Source: an uncultured Gammaproteobacteria bacterium | GTDB taxonomy: Bacteria > Pseudomonadota > Gammaproteobacteria > SZUA-229 | Assembly: GCA_937998645.1 (NCBI GenBank) | Contig: CALLCZ010000090.1 | Coordinates: 1 to 36,486 of the forward strand | Reading direction: 5' to 3' | DNA length: 36,486 nt | Notes under the pieces: model-generated | Databases searched by the model: none | Told to the model about the DNA's origin: nothing | What the model saw: the letters and a program-made list of their open reading frames with translations, nothing else | Translations under genes and position numbers: made by a program | In this document: one piece after another, positions 1 through 8,800 of the stretch | How the letters are laid out: each line of letters begins with the position of its first letter | How positions within the stretch are numbered: the first letter of the stretch is position 1

Positions 1-475
1 AAATACTTTTGCGGGCTTTGCGCCTTGGGAGAGTTTATTTGTTTTTCTCTCGCAGAGGCGCAGAGTGTTTGATGTGTTTTTCCACTCAAAAATATCTCTG
101 CGCTCCCTGCGTCTCTGCGAGATTTATGTTTTATATTTCTCTCGCTAAGGCGCCAAGGTCGCCAAGAACTTCAATGTTTGTTTTGTTCTTACCCCAAACA
201 TCTTTGCGTACTTTGCGTCCTGGCGAGAGTTTGTTTGTTTTTTCTCTCGCAGAGGCGCAGGGCCCGCAGAGAACTTCGATGTTTATTTTGTTCTTACCCG
301 AAACACCTTTGCGGGCTTTGCGCCTTGGCGAGAGTTTATTTGTTATTTTCTCTTGCTAAGGCGCCAAGATCGCCAAGTAATTCATGAGGCGATAATTTTC
401 TAACCCCAAAATTCCTCTGCGCACCCTGCGCCTCTGCGAGAGTTAATATCTATAAATTTTTCTATAACGCCAATC
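1..475. repeat. Tandem array of short palindromic repeats (no gene)
   Basis: This stretch contains no convincing gene. It alternates two kinds of inverted repeat: CTCTCGCAGAGGCGCAG paired with CTGCGCCTCTGCGAGAG-type arms, and CTTTGCGCCTTGGCGAGAG paired with CTAAGGCGCCAAG-type arms. Larger units repeat in tandem with a period of about 105 bp: the spacer beginning AACTTCAATGTTT at 167 recurs as AACTTCGATGTTT at 272, and a degraded third copy follows near 377. Open frames crossing it are translations of the repeat, rich in Arg, Leu, Ser and Cys, and I do not call them genes. The array lies 3' of slyX. The same core (CTCTGCGCCTCTGCG) recurs in four other intergenic regions of the window. Confidence 0.8.
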
Positions 476-543
476 CTGACTGTTCCAGATAATCAGCGTC
501 TTCTTCTGGGGCTGGCAGTGCATGCAGTATTACTGCTGTGCTG

Positions 544-747
544 TTAATAATGCGGTGGTGGCGTTTCCTCGCTTTCGTGCGCAATGTTGGATGCGGCGGA
601 GGCTTTCAATTTTTTCTCAAGAATTGAAATTTGCAGTTGCAGTTGATCGATCAGCTTATGCTGCTCAATGATGGTTTGATTCAACACATCGATCGTATCC
701 TCGAGATGTGTCAACCTGATTTCAAGTTCTGTGATCCTTTCGTCCAT
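544..747 (-). CDS. slyX: SlyX family protein
   Basis: Small 67-residue coiled-coil protein of the SlyX family, close to the roughly 70 residues usual for the family. Nearly the whole chain is heptad-like (ERITELEIRL, then LEDTIDVLNQTII), and it ends in the PPPHY tail that is characteristic of SlyX. The cellular role of SlyX is not established. The ATG lies 3 nt after the cysZ stop codon on the same strand, so the two genes are almost certainly co-transcribed and perhaps translationally coupled. A palindromic repeat array begins just downstream. Confidence 0.9.
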   Translation of the reverse strand: MDERITELEIRLTHLEDTIDVLNQTIIEQHKLIDQLQLQISILEKKLKASAASNIAHESEETPPPHY

Positions 748-750
748 ATC

Positions 751-1476
751 TCAGCTTGATGTTTGAGCAGATATCCTGCTGGTCATTTTTGTCGCGGCAC
801 AGACTGCAACCGGCATCGCAAGAAAATTAAGCACGGGGATACTGGTCATGAGGAAAACCCCGGTACCCAGGCCCAGCGAGCGCATCCTGTTATTTCGATT
901 GTAGGCGCGGATTTCATCGAACAGCATGCCGCGGTTGCCCAGGGGGGAGTCGGTGTATTCAATCGAGAACGACCAGGCGGCAAACAGGAACCATGCAAAA
1001 GGGGCAGCCACATTGATAACGGGGATGATGGTCAGCAGTGCTAACGGTATCAGCCAGAGTAGAAAGTAAAGAGTTTTGCGGATTTCGGCCCTGACAGTTC
1101 GCACCACGGTTTTCCACAGAGGTTCATTGACCATGTTTTCAGGTTTTGAACCCGTCAGCTTTTGTTCAACACTGGCGGACAGGTAACTGTTAAACGGTGC
1201 AGAGATAAGATTTGCGATCAATGTAAAGCTGAAGAACACGATCAATAAAATAGTGACAGCAAATAATGGCCAGATCAGCCATTCCAGCCATGAAAGCCAG
1301 CCCGGAAGCAGCTTTTGCATCCAGGCGTCCATTTGCTGGCTCAATATATAGATAGCTGTGGCGAAAAGGCCGGTATTAATGATCAGCGGTATGATGACAT
1401 AACGACGAATGCCGGATTTGAAGATCAGGCCGAAACCGCTTAAACAATCATTAATACCTTTTATATAGTTAACCAT
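751..1476 (-). CDS. cysZ: CysZ-type / EI24-domain membrane protein
   Basis: A 241-residue integral membrane protein of the CysZ (EI24 domain) family, near the usual 250 residues. CysZ proteins are inner-membrane sulfate permeases feeding cysteine synthesis. The N terminus (IKGINDCLSGFGLIFKSGIRR) is the family's usual opening, followed by hydrophobic segments near residues 26-46, 66-95 and 135-165 and a final pair near 200-230. The region around 150-185 (PFAWFLFAAWSFSIEYTDSPLGN) matches the conserved part of the family. The start is the ATG at 1476. It sits between the FGGY kinase and slyX in a leftward set. No cysteine-biosynthesis gene is adjacent, so sulfate transport rests on family membership only. 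Confidence 0.85.
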   Translation of the reverse strand: MVNYIKGINDCLSGFGLIFKSGIRRYVIIPLIINTGLFATAIYILSQQMDAWMQKLLPGWLSWLEWLIWPLFAVTILLIVFFSFTLIANLISAPFNSYLSASVEQKLTGSKPENMVNEPLWKTVVRTVRAEIRKTLYFLLWLIPLALLTIIPVINVAAPFAWFLFAAWSFSIEYTDSPLGNRGMLFDEIRAYNRNNRMRSLGLGTGVFLMTSIPVLNFLAMPVAVCAATKMTSRISAQTSS

Positions 1477-1548
1477 CAGTGCTCCAGGTGCTGTTTATGT
1501 GCCGGAGTTCCGCATAGTCGCTTTGCATTCCGCATTGGCGGATTTTGC

Positions 1549-2799
1549 TTAAACGATTGCGCGCATTGCCAGCAGGGCGGTGCCGTAACTGGCTTCGCTG
1601 TGTTCTGCAATTTCCACCGGCACGCCCAGTTTCAGTTCGCGTATTTTACGCCATGCCGGGTTGGAACTGCCTCCGCCCGAGGTAAATACTTTTGTTACTG
1701 CCGGCGCCCCCAGTTGTGAAAGTGCCCTGTAGCCTTCGGCTTCAATACTGGCAATGCCTTCTAGCATGGCCTGGAAGAATTTCACTTCATCATCAGGCCG
1801 CGGATCGAGCAAGGGCTGCAGGCCGGGATCGTTGCGCGGAAAGCGTTCACCGGCCTGTGCCAGCGGATAATAATCCAGTCCGGTAGGGGTGCCGGGTTCC
1901 AGCAAGGGCGTCATCTCGTCCATGCGTGTCTGGTCGAAATATTTGAGCAAGACCTTGCCACCGCTGTTGGAGGCGCCGCCTGCAAGCCAGCTATCGCCCA
2001 GGCGGTGACTGTAGACACCAAGCCGGCTGGAAAAAACCGGTTTGTCGGATATCAGCTTTAGCACCAGTGTGCTGCCGAGCGAGGTCACGGCCTGACCCGT
2101 CTCGCAGGCGCCGGTCGCAATGAAGGCGGCGATGCTGTCAGTGGTGCCAGCAACAAGCCGGCAGTGAGCGGGGATGCCCAGTTGCTGCGCGATATTTATA
2201 TCTACAGGGGCGATGGTGGTGCCGGGAACATACGTGCGTGGTAATAATGTGCTGTCGATACCAAGCCCGGTCAGCCACTTCGGCCACTCACGATTTACCG
2301 GGTCATAGCCCAGCTTGAGGCAGTTGTTTTCATCGCTGATATCGAAATGACCGCACAGCTGGCCTGCGATCCAGTCGGCCTGGTGGCAGATGTGTGCGGC
2401 ATGGTCGTGGTTTTTCAGCAGGTACAGTGCTTTGGCAAGGGAAGAGCTGGCACCACGGGCCGCGCTGTCTTCAGGTGCATGGCGATTGATTACTTCGGCC
2501 TCATCCGTGCAGCTCTGGTCGTAGTACATCAACGCCGGTGAACATGGCTCGCCGGTGTCATTACACAGCATGACGGTGCCGGAAGTACCATCGATGGCGA
2601 TGGATTGAATCAGCCCGGAATCGACCTGGTCGCATAACTGGCGTATCACATCGAAGCTTGCGTGCTGCCAGTCGGATGGCTGCTGGATGCGGGGCAGGGC
2701 CGTTCTGGCAATGGCGAGCTCTTTACCCTGCGTGTCTATGGCGCTGCCACGCACGCCCGAGGTGCCGAGATCGATGCCGAGGAATATCGCTGAACTCAC
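1549..2799 (-). CDS. FGGY-family carbohydrate kinase, D-ribulose-kinase-like
   Basis: A 416-residue cytosolic sugar kinase of the FGGY (ASKHA fold) family. The phosphate-1 loop DLGTSGVRG is near residue 10, IDGTSGTVML near 70, a second glycine/threonine segment (GTTDSIAAFIATGA) near 220, and the adenosine motif TSGGGSSNPAWRK near 375. The DLGTSG(V/A)R signature and the short length (typical xylulokinases and glycerol kinases are about 480-500) resemble the XK-1/cyanobacterial D-ribulose kinase group rather than XylB or GlpK. The substrate cannot be proven from sequence. The start is a GTG at 2799, with AGGAA a few bases upstream and no in-frame ATG before the DLGTSG motif. A palindromic element (2844-3091) lies directly 5' of it. 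The neighbours (queF, cysZ) give no pathway hint. Confidence 0.85.
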   Translation of the reverse strand: MSSAIFLGIDLGTSGVRGSAIDTQGKELAIARTALPRIQQPSDWQHASFDVIRQLCDQVDSGLIQSIAIDGTSGTVMLCNDTGEPCSPALMYYDQSCTDEAEVINRHAPEDSAARGASSSLAKALYLLKNHDHAAHICHQADWIAGQLCGHFDISDENNCLKLGYDPVNREWPKWLTGLGIDSTLLPRTYVPGTTIAPVDINIAQQLGIPAHCRLVAGTTDSIAAFIATGACETGQAVTSLGSTLVLKLISDKPVFSSRLGVYSHRLGDSWLAGGASNSGGKVLLKYFDQTRMDEMTPLLEPGTPTGLDYYPLAQAGERFPRNDPGLQPLLDPRPDDEVKFFQAMLEGIASIEAEGYRALSQLGAPAVTKVFTSGGGSSNPAWRKIRELKLGVPVEIAEHSEASYGTALLAMRAIV

Positions 2800-2843
2800 C
2801 CGGTCATGTTCCTGTTAAACCGCATATTGCAACAGGGCGGGCT

Positions 2844-3091
2844 GCCCGCATAATGCATGAAGGATTTGGATTTTATGGTCAAGCTGGCGAAGCAGGTTGA
2901 ACGATCGCCTGCCGATGCATAGCCATAGCTATGGATCAAGAGGGATCGTTCAAGATGTGAAGCCAGATTGGTCATAAAACCAAATAGGGCTAACTGCAAC
3001 ATGATCAAACACTCTTATCTTGTTGTAGTTGATTGTAATATCGGTAAATACACAGCATATTATGTCCGCCTTTATGCAATATGCGGGCTAG
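2844..3091. repeat. Palindromic MITE-like element, CCCGCAT family, copy 1
   Basis: About 250 bp with near-perfect terminal inverted repeats: GCCCGCATAATGCA (2844-2857) against TGCAATATGCGGGC (3075-3088), one mismatch in 14. Inside lies a long imperfect hairpin: TTGAACGATC pairs with GATCGTTCAA, and TTTTATGGTCAAGCTGGC pairs imperfectly with GCCAGATTGGTCATAAAA. The apex contains TAGCCATAGCTA, the complement of TAGCTATGGCTA in copy 2. The right end, GCGGGCTAG, provides the TAG stop codon of queF (3088-3090 read on the minus strand). A 70-residue open frame across it (2796-3008, minus) looks spurious. Confidence 0.8.
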
Positions 3092-3477
3092 GGAAGCTGT
3101 ACCGGGGGCTCTGCAGTCCAGCCTTCTTTTTTATGTTCAGCGACGACCGTGGTGTAAATGCCGCCGCGGACGCCGAATTCCGCCGTCAGGCGCATGAATC
3201 TCGGCTGACAGGCAGCTACCATGTCGGCCAGTATCCGGTTGGTCACGGCTTCATGAAATGCGCCTTCATCACGAAATGACCAGACATATATCTTTAAAGA
3301 TTTCAATTCGATACAAGACATATCTGGTACGTATTCGAGGTTCAGGGTGGCGAAATCAGGCTGACCGGTTTTTGGGCACAGGCAGGTGAATTCCGGCATG
3401 CGGATGCGTATGGTGTAGTCCTTGTCAGGTTGCGGATTATCAAAGATTTCCAGTTCTTTCGATGGCTGACTGGGCAT
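3088..3477 (-). CDS. queF: NADPH-dependent 7-cyano-7-deazaguanine reductase QueF (short type)
   Basis: A 129-residue unimodular QueF. It reduces the nitrile of preQ0 to preQ1 with NADPH, a late step of queuosine tRNA modification. The catalytic segment CPKTGQPDF holds the thioimide-forming Cys34 and Asp41 (compare Cys55 and Asp62 in the Bacillus enzyme). The QueF signature region [22 protein letters not shown] follows at about residues 56-77. Many gammaproteobacteria carry the longer bimodular QueF of about 280 residues, and this is the short Bacillus-like form. The ATG at 3477 has AGGACT about 9 nt upstream. The TAG stop codon is part of the terminal sequence of the adjacent palindromic element. 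It is divergent from smc. Confidence 0.95.
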   Translation of the reverse strand: MPSQPSKELEIFDNPQPDKDYTIRIRMPEFTCLCPKTGQPDFATLNLEYVPDMSCIELKSLKIYVWSFRDEGAFHEAVTNRILADMVAACQPRFMRLTAEFGVRGGIYTTVVAEHKKEGWTAEPPVQLP

Positions 3478-3569
3478 GGTGAGTCCTGTTTATTCTCAGT
3501 ATTTAAAAAGATGGCAATTATACGCGCGGATTTATCATAATTCCCTGTCGATTTTCGTAAATGCTCATG

Positions 3570-3575
3570 TATACT
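3570..3575 (+). promoter_or_regulatory. Candidate -10 box for smc
   Basis: TATACT lies 40 bp before the smc ATG in the 137-bp queF/smc divergent gap. No good -35 hexamer sits at the right distance, so this is only a suggestion. The gap otherwise holds no gene. Confidence 0.3.
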
Positions 3576-3614
3576 AACCGCCAAATTATAACGATAAGGC
3601 ATCCAGGATAGTTC

Positions 3615-6600
3615 ATGCGCCTGAGCAAGATTAAACTCGCCGGCTTCAAATCATTCGTAGACCCAACAACACTTAAACTGCCCGGTAATCTCACCGGAAT
3701 CGTCGGACCTAACGGCTGCGGTAAATCCAACGTTATCGATGCGGTGCGCTGGGTCATGGGTGAATCCTCGGCCAAACATCTGCGTGGCAGCTCCATGGAG
3801 GATGTTATCTTCAATGGTTCGTCGGGGCGCAAACCAGTTGGAATGGCCTCGGTTGAACTCCTGTTCGATAACAGCGATGGCACCGCACCCGGACCTTATG
3901 CCCAGTACAACGAAATTTCCGTGAAGCGTTCTGTTTCGCGTGACGGCCAGTCCAAGTATTACCTGAATAATGCCCATTGCCGCCGGCGCGATATCGCCGA
4001 CCTGTTTCTCGGTACCGGCCTGGGGCCGCGCAGTTACGCGATCATCGAGCAGGGCATGATTTCCCGCCTGATTGAAGCCAAGCCGGAAGAAATGCGTGTC
4101 TACATCGAGGAAGCGGCGGGCATTTCCAAGTACAAGGAAAGACGCAGGGAAACCGAAAACCGCATTCGCCACACGCGTGACAATCTCGCCAGGCTGGACG
4201 ACCTGCGTGAAGAAATAGAAAAACAGCTTGCGCGTTTGAAAAGGCAAAGCAGGGCGGCCGAGCGCTACAAGGAATTGAAAACCGAAGAGCGCCAGTACAA
4301 GGCTGAGCAGCTGGCGCTGCGCTGGCGTGAATTACAGCATGAGCTGGGTGGCCGTGACCAGGAAATCAAACAGACCCAGGAGCATCTTGAAAAGCTTGTT
4401 ACCGAACAGCGCACCATTGAATCGAAGATCGAATCGCAACGCCAGCAGCATGACGATGCCAACGATAACCTGAATACGGTACAGGGCCAGTATTACAGCC
4501 TGGGCGCCGAGATTTCAGGTGTCGAACAGAACATCAAGCATCAGCAGGATCTGCAACAACGTCAGAAGACTGACATGGATCAACTCAAGGAGGAGCTTCA
4601 GGAAACCACCCGGGCGCTGCAATCTGCTCAATACAACATAGAAGAACTCGAGAAACAGCTGGCTGCCGACACGCCCAGGCTCGAACAGACGCAGAACAAG
4701 GAAAGTGAAATCGGTACCCTGTATCAGCAGGCAGAAGAAGCCATGCACGACTGGCAACAGGTGTGGGATGATTTCAACAAAAAATATTCTGATACCACGC
4801 AACAGGCACAGATTGAAAATTCCCGTATAGAGCAGCTTGAGCGTCACATTGAACAGCTGCAACAGCGCATGAGACGCATCGAGCATGAACAGGAAGCGCT
4901 GAGTGGCGAAAACCTGGATGAAAAAATTGCTGAATTACAGCAGCAACTTTCTGTAATAGAGCAGGATAAAGCGGCACACGAGCAGAAGCTGGCTACCGTG
5001 TTTTCGCAGATTCGCGAAACACGTGAACAGATTGTAAAGACCGAACAGAAATCCACAGAACAACGACGCAGGATACACGAGTACCAGGGACGTTTGTCCT
5101 CGCTGGAAGCTCTGCAACAGGCGGCTTTGGGTAAAGAAGATCGCCCGGTAAATCAGTGGCTGGAGAGGCAGGGCCTGTCGGGCAAGAAACGCTTCGCGCA
5201 ACAACTCGAGGTTGAATCCGGCTGGGAGAGCGCAGTGGAAACTGTTCTCGGCGATACCCTGGAGGCGGTCTGCGTTGATGAAATCGACAATCTGAGCCGA
5301 ACACTGGGCGAGCTCGACAAGAGTAACCTGTCGCTGGTGGAGACCAGGCCTTCTGCTACAGACAGCCAGGCATCAACAGCAGGTATGCTGCTGGAAAAAA
5401 TCAAATCCGATCTCGAGCTCGATCAGTTTATGTATGGCATTCGAATCGCTGATGATCTTGATTCGGCTTTATCAATGCGTGCCTCGCTCGCTCAGGGTGA
5501 AAGCATTATCACCCGTGATGGCATCTGGATTGGAAAGAACTGGCTGCGCATTACGCGCGATCAGCAAGCCAAGCAGGGCGTGCTTGCACGCGAGCATGAT
5601 ATCCGCGATGTCAAGCAGCAGCTCGCTGAGCTTGAGAAAACGGTTGCAGAATTGAATCAACAGCTGGAATCCGAACGCGAGCAGCTGCAGGCATATGAAC
5701 ACAAACGCGAGCAACTGCAGAACGAGCTGAACCTCAAGCATGGTGAAATGAATGATGTTCAGTCCAGGATCAGCGCGCATAAATCAAAGCAGGAACACGT
5801 CAGTAAACACGGGCAGAGCCTTGCCGCCGAATATGCAGAGATCGAGAAAGAGGTCGGCGAAGAAAACCAGGCAATCAAACAGGCAACCGTGCGTCGCAAT
5901 GAGTCTGTTGAGCAACTCGAGCATTTGACTGAGAAGCGTGACGAACTTTCTGGTCAGCGGGATGCTTTACGCGAGCAGGTACAGCAGTACCGGCAGGAAT
6001 TGCAGCAACAGCGCGAACAGCTGCAAACACTGGCAGTTCGTATAGAAGGCATGAATACGCGTAAGCAGGGTCTTGAATTTGATATCCAGCGACTTACGCA
6101 GAATCAAAAGACGCAACAGCAACGCAGGGAAGAGCTTGACTCGATACTAGAAAAATCAGCCGAACCAATAGAGCGGCTGGAGCAGCAGCTAAAACAACTA
6201 CTGGATAAACGGCTCAAATCAGAGGAGTTGCTGGCTGATGCAAGGAAGCATGTTGAAACCATTACACATCAGTTGCGGGAACTCGAAACTGACCGCGGTG
6301 AACACGAACAATTCAGCCAGGAAGTACGCGGCAAACTTGAACAGATGAAGCTGGACAGTCAGGAGCTTCGCATACGCAGCAAGACAGCTGTTGAACAACT
6401 GGATGAAACCGGTCATAAACCCGAAGAATTGCTCGCAAGCCTGGAAGAAAATGCAAGCAGTTCAGACTGGACAGAGAAAGTTGCCGTTATAGCGCAGCGC
6501 ATATCACGCCTGGGGCCAATCAACCTTGCGGCAATAGACGAGTACCAGGAAGAGCAGGAGCGCAAGAAGTATCTTGACGAACAGCATGCCGACGTTAGTT

Positions 6601-7124
6601 CGGCGCTGGAAACGCTGGAAAATGCCATTGCCAAGATTGACAAGGAAACGCGCACCCGCTTCAAGGATACCTATGACAACGTCAACAGCAAGCTCAAGGA
6701 GAAGTTCCCGCGTCTGTTCGGCGGCGGCGCTGCTTACCTGGAAATGACGGGCGATGATCTTCTCAGTACCGGCATAACTGTGATGGCCAGACCGCCGGGC
6801 AAGCGCATTACTAATATACATTTGATGTCGGGTGGTGAGAAGGCGCTGACTGCAGTAGCACTGGTGTTCGCAATCTTTGAACTGAACCCTGCACCTTTCT
6901 GTATCCTTGATGAGGTCGATGCGCCACTAGACGAGGCCAATGTGGGACGTTTCTGCCAGATTGTAAAAGACATGTCTGAAGCTGTTCAGTTCATCTACAT
7001 AACTCATAACAAAACAACCATGGAACTTTCAGAACAACTCAGTGGCGTCACCATGCGCGAAGCAGGTGTTTCACGTCTTGTCTCTGTTGATGTTGCGGAA
7101 GCCGCGACCATGGCTGCTGCCTGA
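3615..7124 (+). CDS. smc: Chromosome segregation ATPase SMC
   Basis: An 1169-residue SMC protein, the ATPase of the Smc-ScpAB condensin that loads on and organises the chromosome. The N-terminal head carries Walker A GPNGCGKS (residues 31-38), followed by the Q-loop region and EAAGISKYKERR near 170. A long coiled coil runs to about 505. The hinge occupies about 506-660 (LEAVCVDEIDNLSR, GESIITRDGIWIGKNW), and a second coiled coil continues to about 1000. The C-terminal head has the ABC signature LMSGGEKALTA (about 1070) and Walker B FCILDEVDAPLDEAN (about 1096). Length and order are normal and all ATPase motifs are intact. zipA follows after 16 bp. The ATG at 3615 starts the canonical MRLSKIKLAGFKSF. 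Confidence 0.98.
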   Translation: MRLSKIKLAGFKSFVDPTTLKLPGNLTGIVGPNGCGKSNVIDAVRWVMGESSAKHLRGSSMEDVIFNGSSGRKPVGMASVELLFDNSDGTAPGPYAQYNEISVKRSVSRDGQSKYYLNNAHCRRRDIADLFLGTGLGPRSYAIIEQGMISRLIEAKPEEMRVYIEEAAGISKYKERRRETENRIRHTRDNLARLDDLREEIEKQLARLKRQSRAAERYKELKTEERQYKAEQLALRWRELQHELGGRDQEIKQTQEHLEKLVTEQRTIESKIESQRQQHDDANDNLNTVQGQYYSLGAEISGVEQNIKHQQDLQQRQKTDMDQLKEELQETTRALQSAQYNIEELEKQLAADTPRLEQTQNKESEIGTLYQQAEEAMHDWQQVWDDFNKKYSDTTQQAQIENSRIEQLERHIEQLQQRMRRIEHEQEALSGENLDEKIAELQQQLSVIEQDKAAHEQKLATVFSQIRETREQIVKTEQKSTEQRRRIHEYQGRLSSLEALQQAALGKEDRPVNQWLERQGLSGKKRFAQQLEVESGWESAVETVLGDTLEAVCVDEIDNLSRTLGELDKSNLSLVETRPSATDSQASTAGMLLEKIKSDLELDQFMYGIRIADDLDSALSMRASLAQGESIITRDGIWIGKNWLRITRDQQAKQGVLAREHDIRDVKQQLAELEKTVAELNQQLESEREQLQAYEHKREQLQNELNLKHGEMNDVQSRISAHKSKQEHVSKHGQSLAAEYAEIEKEVGEENQAIKQATVRRNESVEQLEHLTEKRDELSGQRDALREQVQQYRQELQQQREQLQTLAVRIEGMNTRKQGLEFDIQRLTQNQKTQQQRREELDSILEKSAEPIERLEQQLKQLLDKRLKSEELLADARKHVETITHQLRELETDRGEHEQFSQEVRGKLEQMKLDSQELRIRSKTAVEQLDETGHKPEELLASLEENASSSDWTEKVAVIAQRISRLGPINLAAIDEYQEEQERKKYLDEQHADVSSALETLENAIAKIDKETRTRFKDTYDNVNSKLKEKFPRLFGGGAAYLEMTGDDLLSTGITVMARPPGKRITNIHLMSGGEKALTAVALVFAIFELNPAPFCILDEVDAPLDEANVGRFCQIVKDMSEAVQFIYITHNKTTMELSEQLSGVTMREAGVSRLVSVDVAEAATMAAA

Positions 7125-7140
7125 GGTTCATTGCCAGGTT

Positions 7141-7959
7141 ATGGAGATGGATAACTTTCGCTGGATACTTCTCGTTCTCGGTATATTCATTATCGTCGTG
7201 ATTTATCTGATCAGCAGAAAGAACAAGCGTGATTTTTATCAGGATGACGATAACCTGTCAGAAGATCTGCCTGAGATCAGTACGACTAACTGGGATGATC
7301 TGGATGAAGGTGTTGGTGAGGTACGCATAATTGCGCGTGCGAATGATGATTTACCGACTGTCGATACTGAACCAACGATGACAGACTTTGACAAGCACCA
7401 TGTAAATGATGCTGAATCGTACAAGGTTGACGAATCTGAAGTGGAAATTAGCAGACCAGATGAATCCGAATCGCTGGTCGAGCCAGAAGCTGAGCCTGAA
7501 CCCGAGATAGCAGCTGAATCTGAACACGAGGTGGAAGCCGAGACCGAACTATCAGAAACCGTACTGGTATTCAATATCCTTGCGCGTGATGGCTCGGCCT
7601 TGTCGGGCAAGAGCATTAATAGCATCGCCCTTGCCAATGACATGGTCTTCGGTGAAATGAATATTTATCATCGCATGGGTGAAGACAATAAATCGGTATT
7701 CAGCATGGTCAATATGGTGAAGCCGGGCAGTTTCGATCCTGCTACGATTCATGAGCTGAATACGCCCGGGATAACCCTGTTCCTGCAGCTGCCCGGACCG
7801 TCAAATGCAGCCGATGCCTTCAATGATATGTTGCATACAGCGCAACGTATGTCAGAGCTGCTGGAAGCGCGTTTATGTGACAGTAGAAGGCAGCCATTGA
7901 CCGAGTCTGCTGTTGAAGAGTATCGCAAGATAGCGGCTTCATTTGATGGCAAGCGTTAA
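7141..7959 (+). CDS. zipA: Cell division protein ZipA homolog
   Basis: A 272-residue ZipA, the inner-membrane anchor that tethers and bundles FtsZ at the division ring. An N-terminal membrane helix (WILLVLGIFIIVVIYLI, about residues 8-24) is followed by a basic stop (RKNKR), an acidic and proline-containing linker to about residue 138, and the C-terminal FtsZ-binding domain (about 139-270: VFNILARDGSALSG, VNMVKPGSFDP, GITLFLQLPGP). I chose the ATG at 7141 (or 7147, two codons on) because the membrane helix must be near the N terminus; an upstream ATG at 7042 would overlap smc by 83 bp and add a non-ZipA leader. The smc-zipA order is the gammaproteobacterial one. The usual next gene, ligA, is absent: a palindromic element begins at the base after the stop codon. 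Confidence 0.93.
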   Translation: MEMDNFRWILLVLGIFIIVVIYLISRKNKRDFYQDDDNLSEDLPEISTTNWDDLDEGVGEVRIIARANDDLPTVDTEPTMTDFDKHHVNDAESYKVDESEVEISRPDESESLVEPEAEPEPEIAAESEHEVEAETELSETVLVFNILARDGSALSGKSINSIALANDMVFGEMNIYHRMGEDNKSVFSMVNMVKPGSFDPATIHELNTPGITLFLQLPGPSNAADAFNDMLHTAQRMSELLEARLCDSRRQPLTESAVEEYRKIAASFDGKR

Positions 7960-8204
7960 CCCGCATTTCTCACCAGGCGGCGTAGAAAATTGGTAAGGCA
8001 TTAATCCTTTGGAGTAAAGCTGGAATGATCAATAAAGCAGTGTGTTATTCAAGCGTGCCTATCACGGTTCAGGCTGGTCTTCGTGTCCGTAAGCTTGCTC
8101 TTCACTCAAACCGTAGCTATGGCTACGCTTTTCGCTCCAGAGCGGCGCTTACGAACACGAATCCTGCGCCTGCTCCCGTGATCCTGGTGAGAAATGCGGG
8201 CTAG
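7960..8204. repeat. Palindromic MITE-like element, CCCGCAT family, copy 2
   Basis: An 18-bp perfect terminal inverted repeat: CCCGCATTTCTCACCAGG at 7960-7977 and its complement at 8183-8200, followed by CTAG. The interior folds as a long imperfect hairpin: CGTGTCCGTAAGC pairs with GCTTACGAACACG (one mismatch), and the apex is TAGCTATGGCTA, identical to copy 1 read on the other strand. The left end starts immediately after the zipA TAA stop codon. The element has no coding capacity, and no transposase is present in the window. Confidence 0.85.
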
Positions 8205-8268
8205 TCTGTGCCGGACCGGGCAGGCGCTATCAGGGAAGGGGGCGACTATCGGACAAAATTATGTTTTA

Positions 8269-8317
8269 GATCATGGCCCATACATGATCATTGATTTATG
8301 ATATTTCACAGAAATAT
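8269..8317. promoter_or_regulatory. Two operator-like palindromes upstream of the 115-residue gene
   Basis: GATCATG-7 nt-CATGATC (8269-8289) and ATATTTC-ACA-GAAATAT (8301-8317) are both perfect 7-bp-arm palindromes. They lie in the AT-rich stretch 28-76 bp before the start codon at 8345. The position suggests binding sites for one or two dimeric regulators. I do not recognise either as a named consensus. Confidence 0.4.
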
Positions 8318-8344
8318 GATTGTTGCACCACGGGAGAAAACTGA

Positions 8345-8692
8345 ATGACACCAATTACCATTGAATTTAGCCTCAGCACGGGAGACAGGGACTTCAAGGA
8401 AGATACGGTGACTGTACGCACTCCGGAGGAGCTGTTTGAATACGTTGCACCGGGTGGCGGCTGTGAATCCATGCCGGATGATGTTGATGAAATACAGCTG
8501 GTATTTCTTTCACCGGAACACCCGAATAAAAAAAACCCGGTTGCAGATATCCGCGGAACACTTCAGCTTGGCATTGTGTTTCTGACTGGCCCGCTTGCTG
8601 AAATCCTGCAAACCTCAGAAGAAATTATCGATAAGGCCGGCCGGGGAGAATTGTCCGAGTCATTTTTGACGGTCATCGGTGCTAACGGATAG
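8345..8692 (+). CDS. Hypothetical acidic protein, 115 residues
   Basis: I do not recognise this family. It is a soluble acidic protein with no signal peptide or membrane helix. It opens with alternating beta-like segments (ITIEFSLSTGDRDFKEDTVTVRT), has a glycine-rich turn with a lone Cys (PGGGCESMPDD, about residues 37-47), a hydrophobic strand (EIQLVFLSPEHP), then two probable helices (LAEILQTSEEIIDKAG and a C-terminal segment). GGGAG lies 8 nt before the ATG, a good ribosome binding site, and two clean palindromes lie upstream, which supports a real regulated gene. It stands alone between a palindromic element and a convergent gene. Confidence 0.7.
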   Translation: MTPITIEFSLSTGDRDFKEDTVTVRTPEELFEYVAPGGGCESMPDDVDEIQLVFLSPEHPNKKNPVADIRGTLQLGIVFLTGPLAEILQTSEEIIDKAGRGELSESFLTVIGANG

Positions 8693-8800
8693 CAGTCCAG
8701 AGCAGAGCAGTAGGCCTGCATAATCCTTCGGTAGACTCAGGACGATCGGTTTTTAAAGCGCTGCAGGCGGTTCGGGCTTCCGGATTCAAAATGTTATTTC

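Noticed and set aside
9-387. Two open frames of 116 and 69 residues across the left repeat array
   Set aside because: They translate the tandem palindromes, repeat their own sequence with the 105-bp period and have no ribosome binding site.
1-475. CRISPR array
   Set aside because: The units are palindromic hairpins with similar rather than unique spacers, and there are no cas genes in the window.
2796-3008. A 70-residue leftward frame ending in the FGGY kinase start
   Set aside because: It lies almost wholly inside a palindromic element and ends at the GTG start region of the kinase; composition is not protein-like.
7042-7140. Upstream in-frame start for zipA
   Set aside because: It would overlap smc by 83 bp and put 33 unrelated residues before a membrane helix that should be N-terminal.
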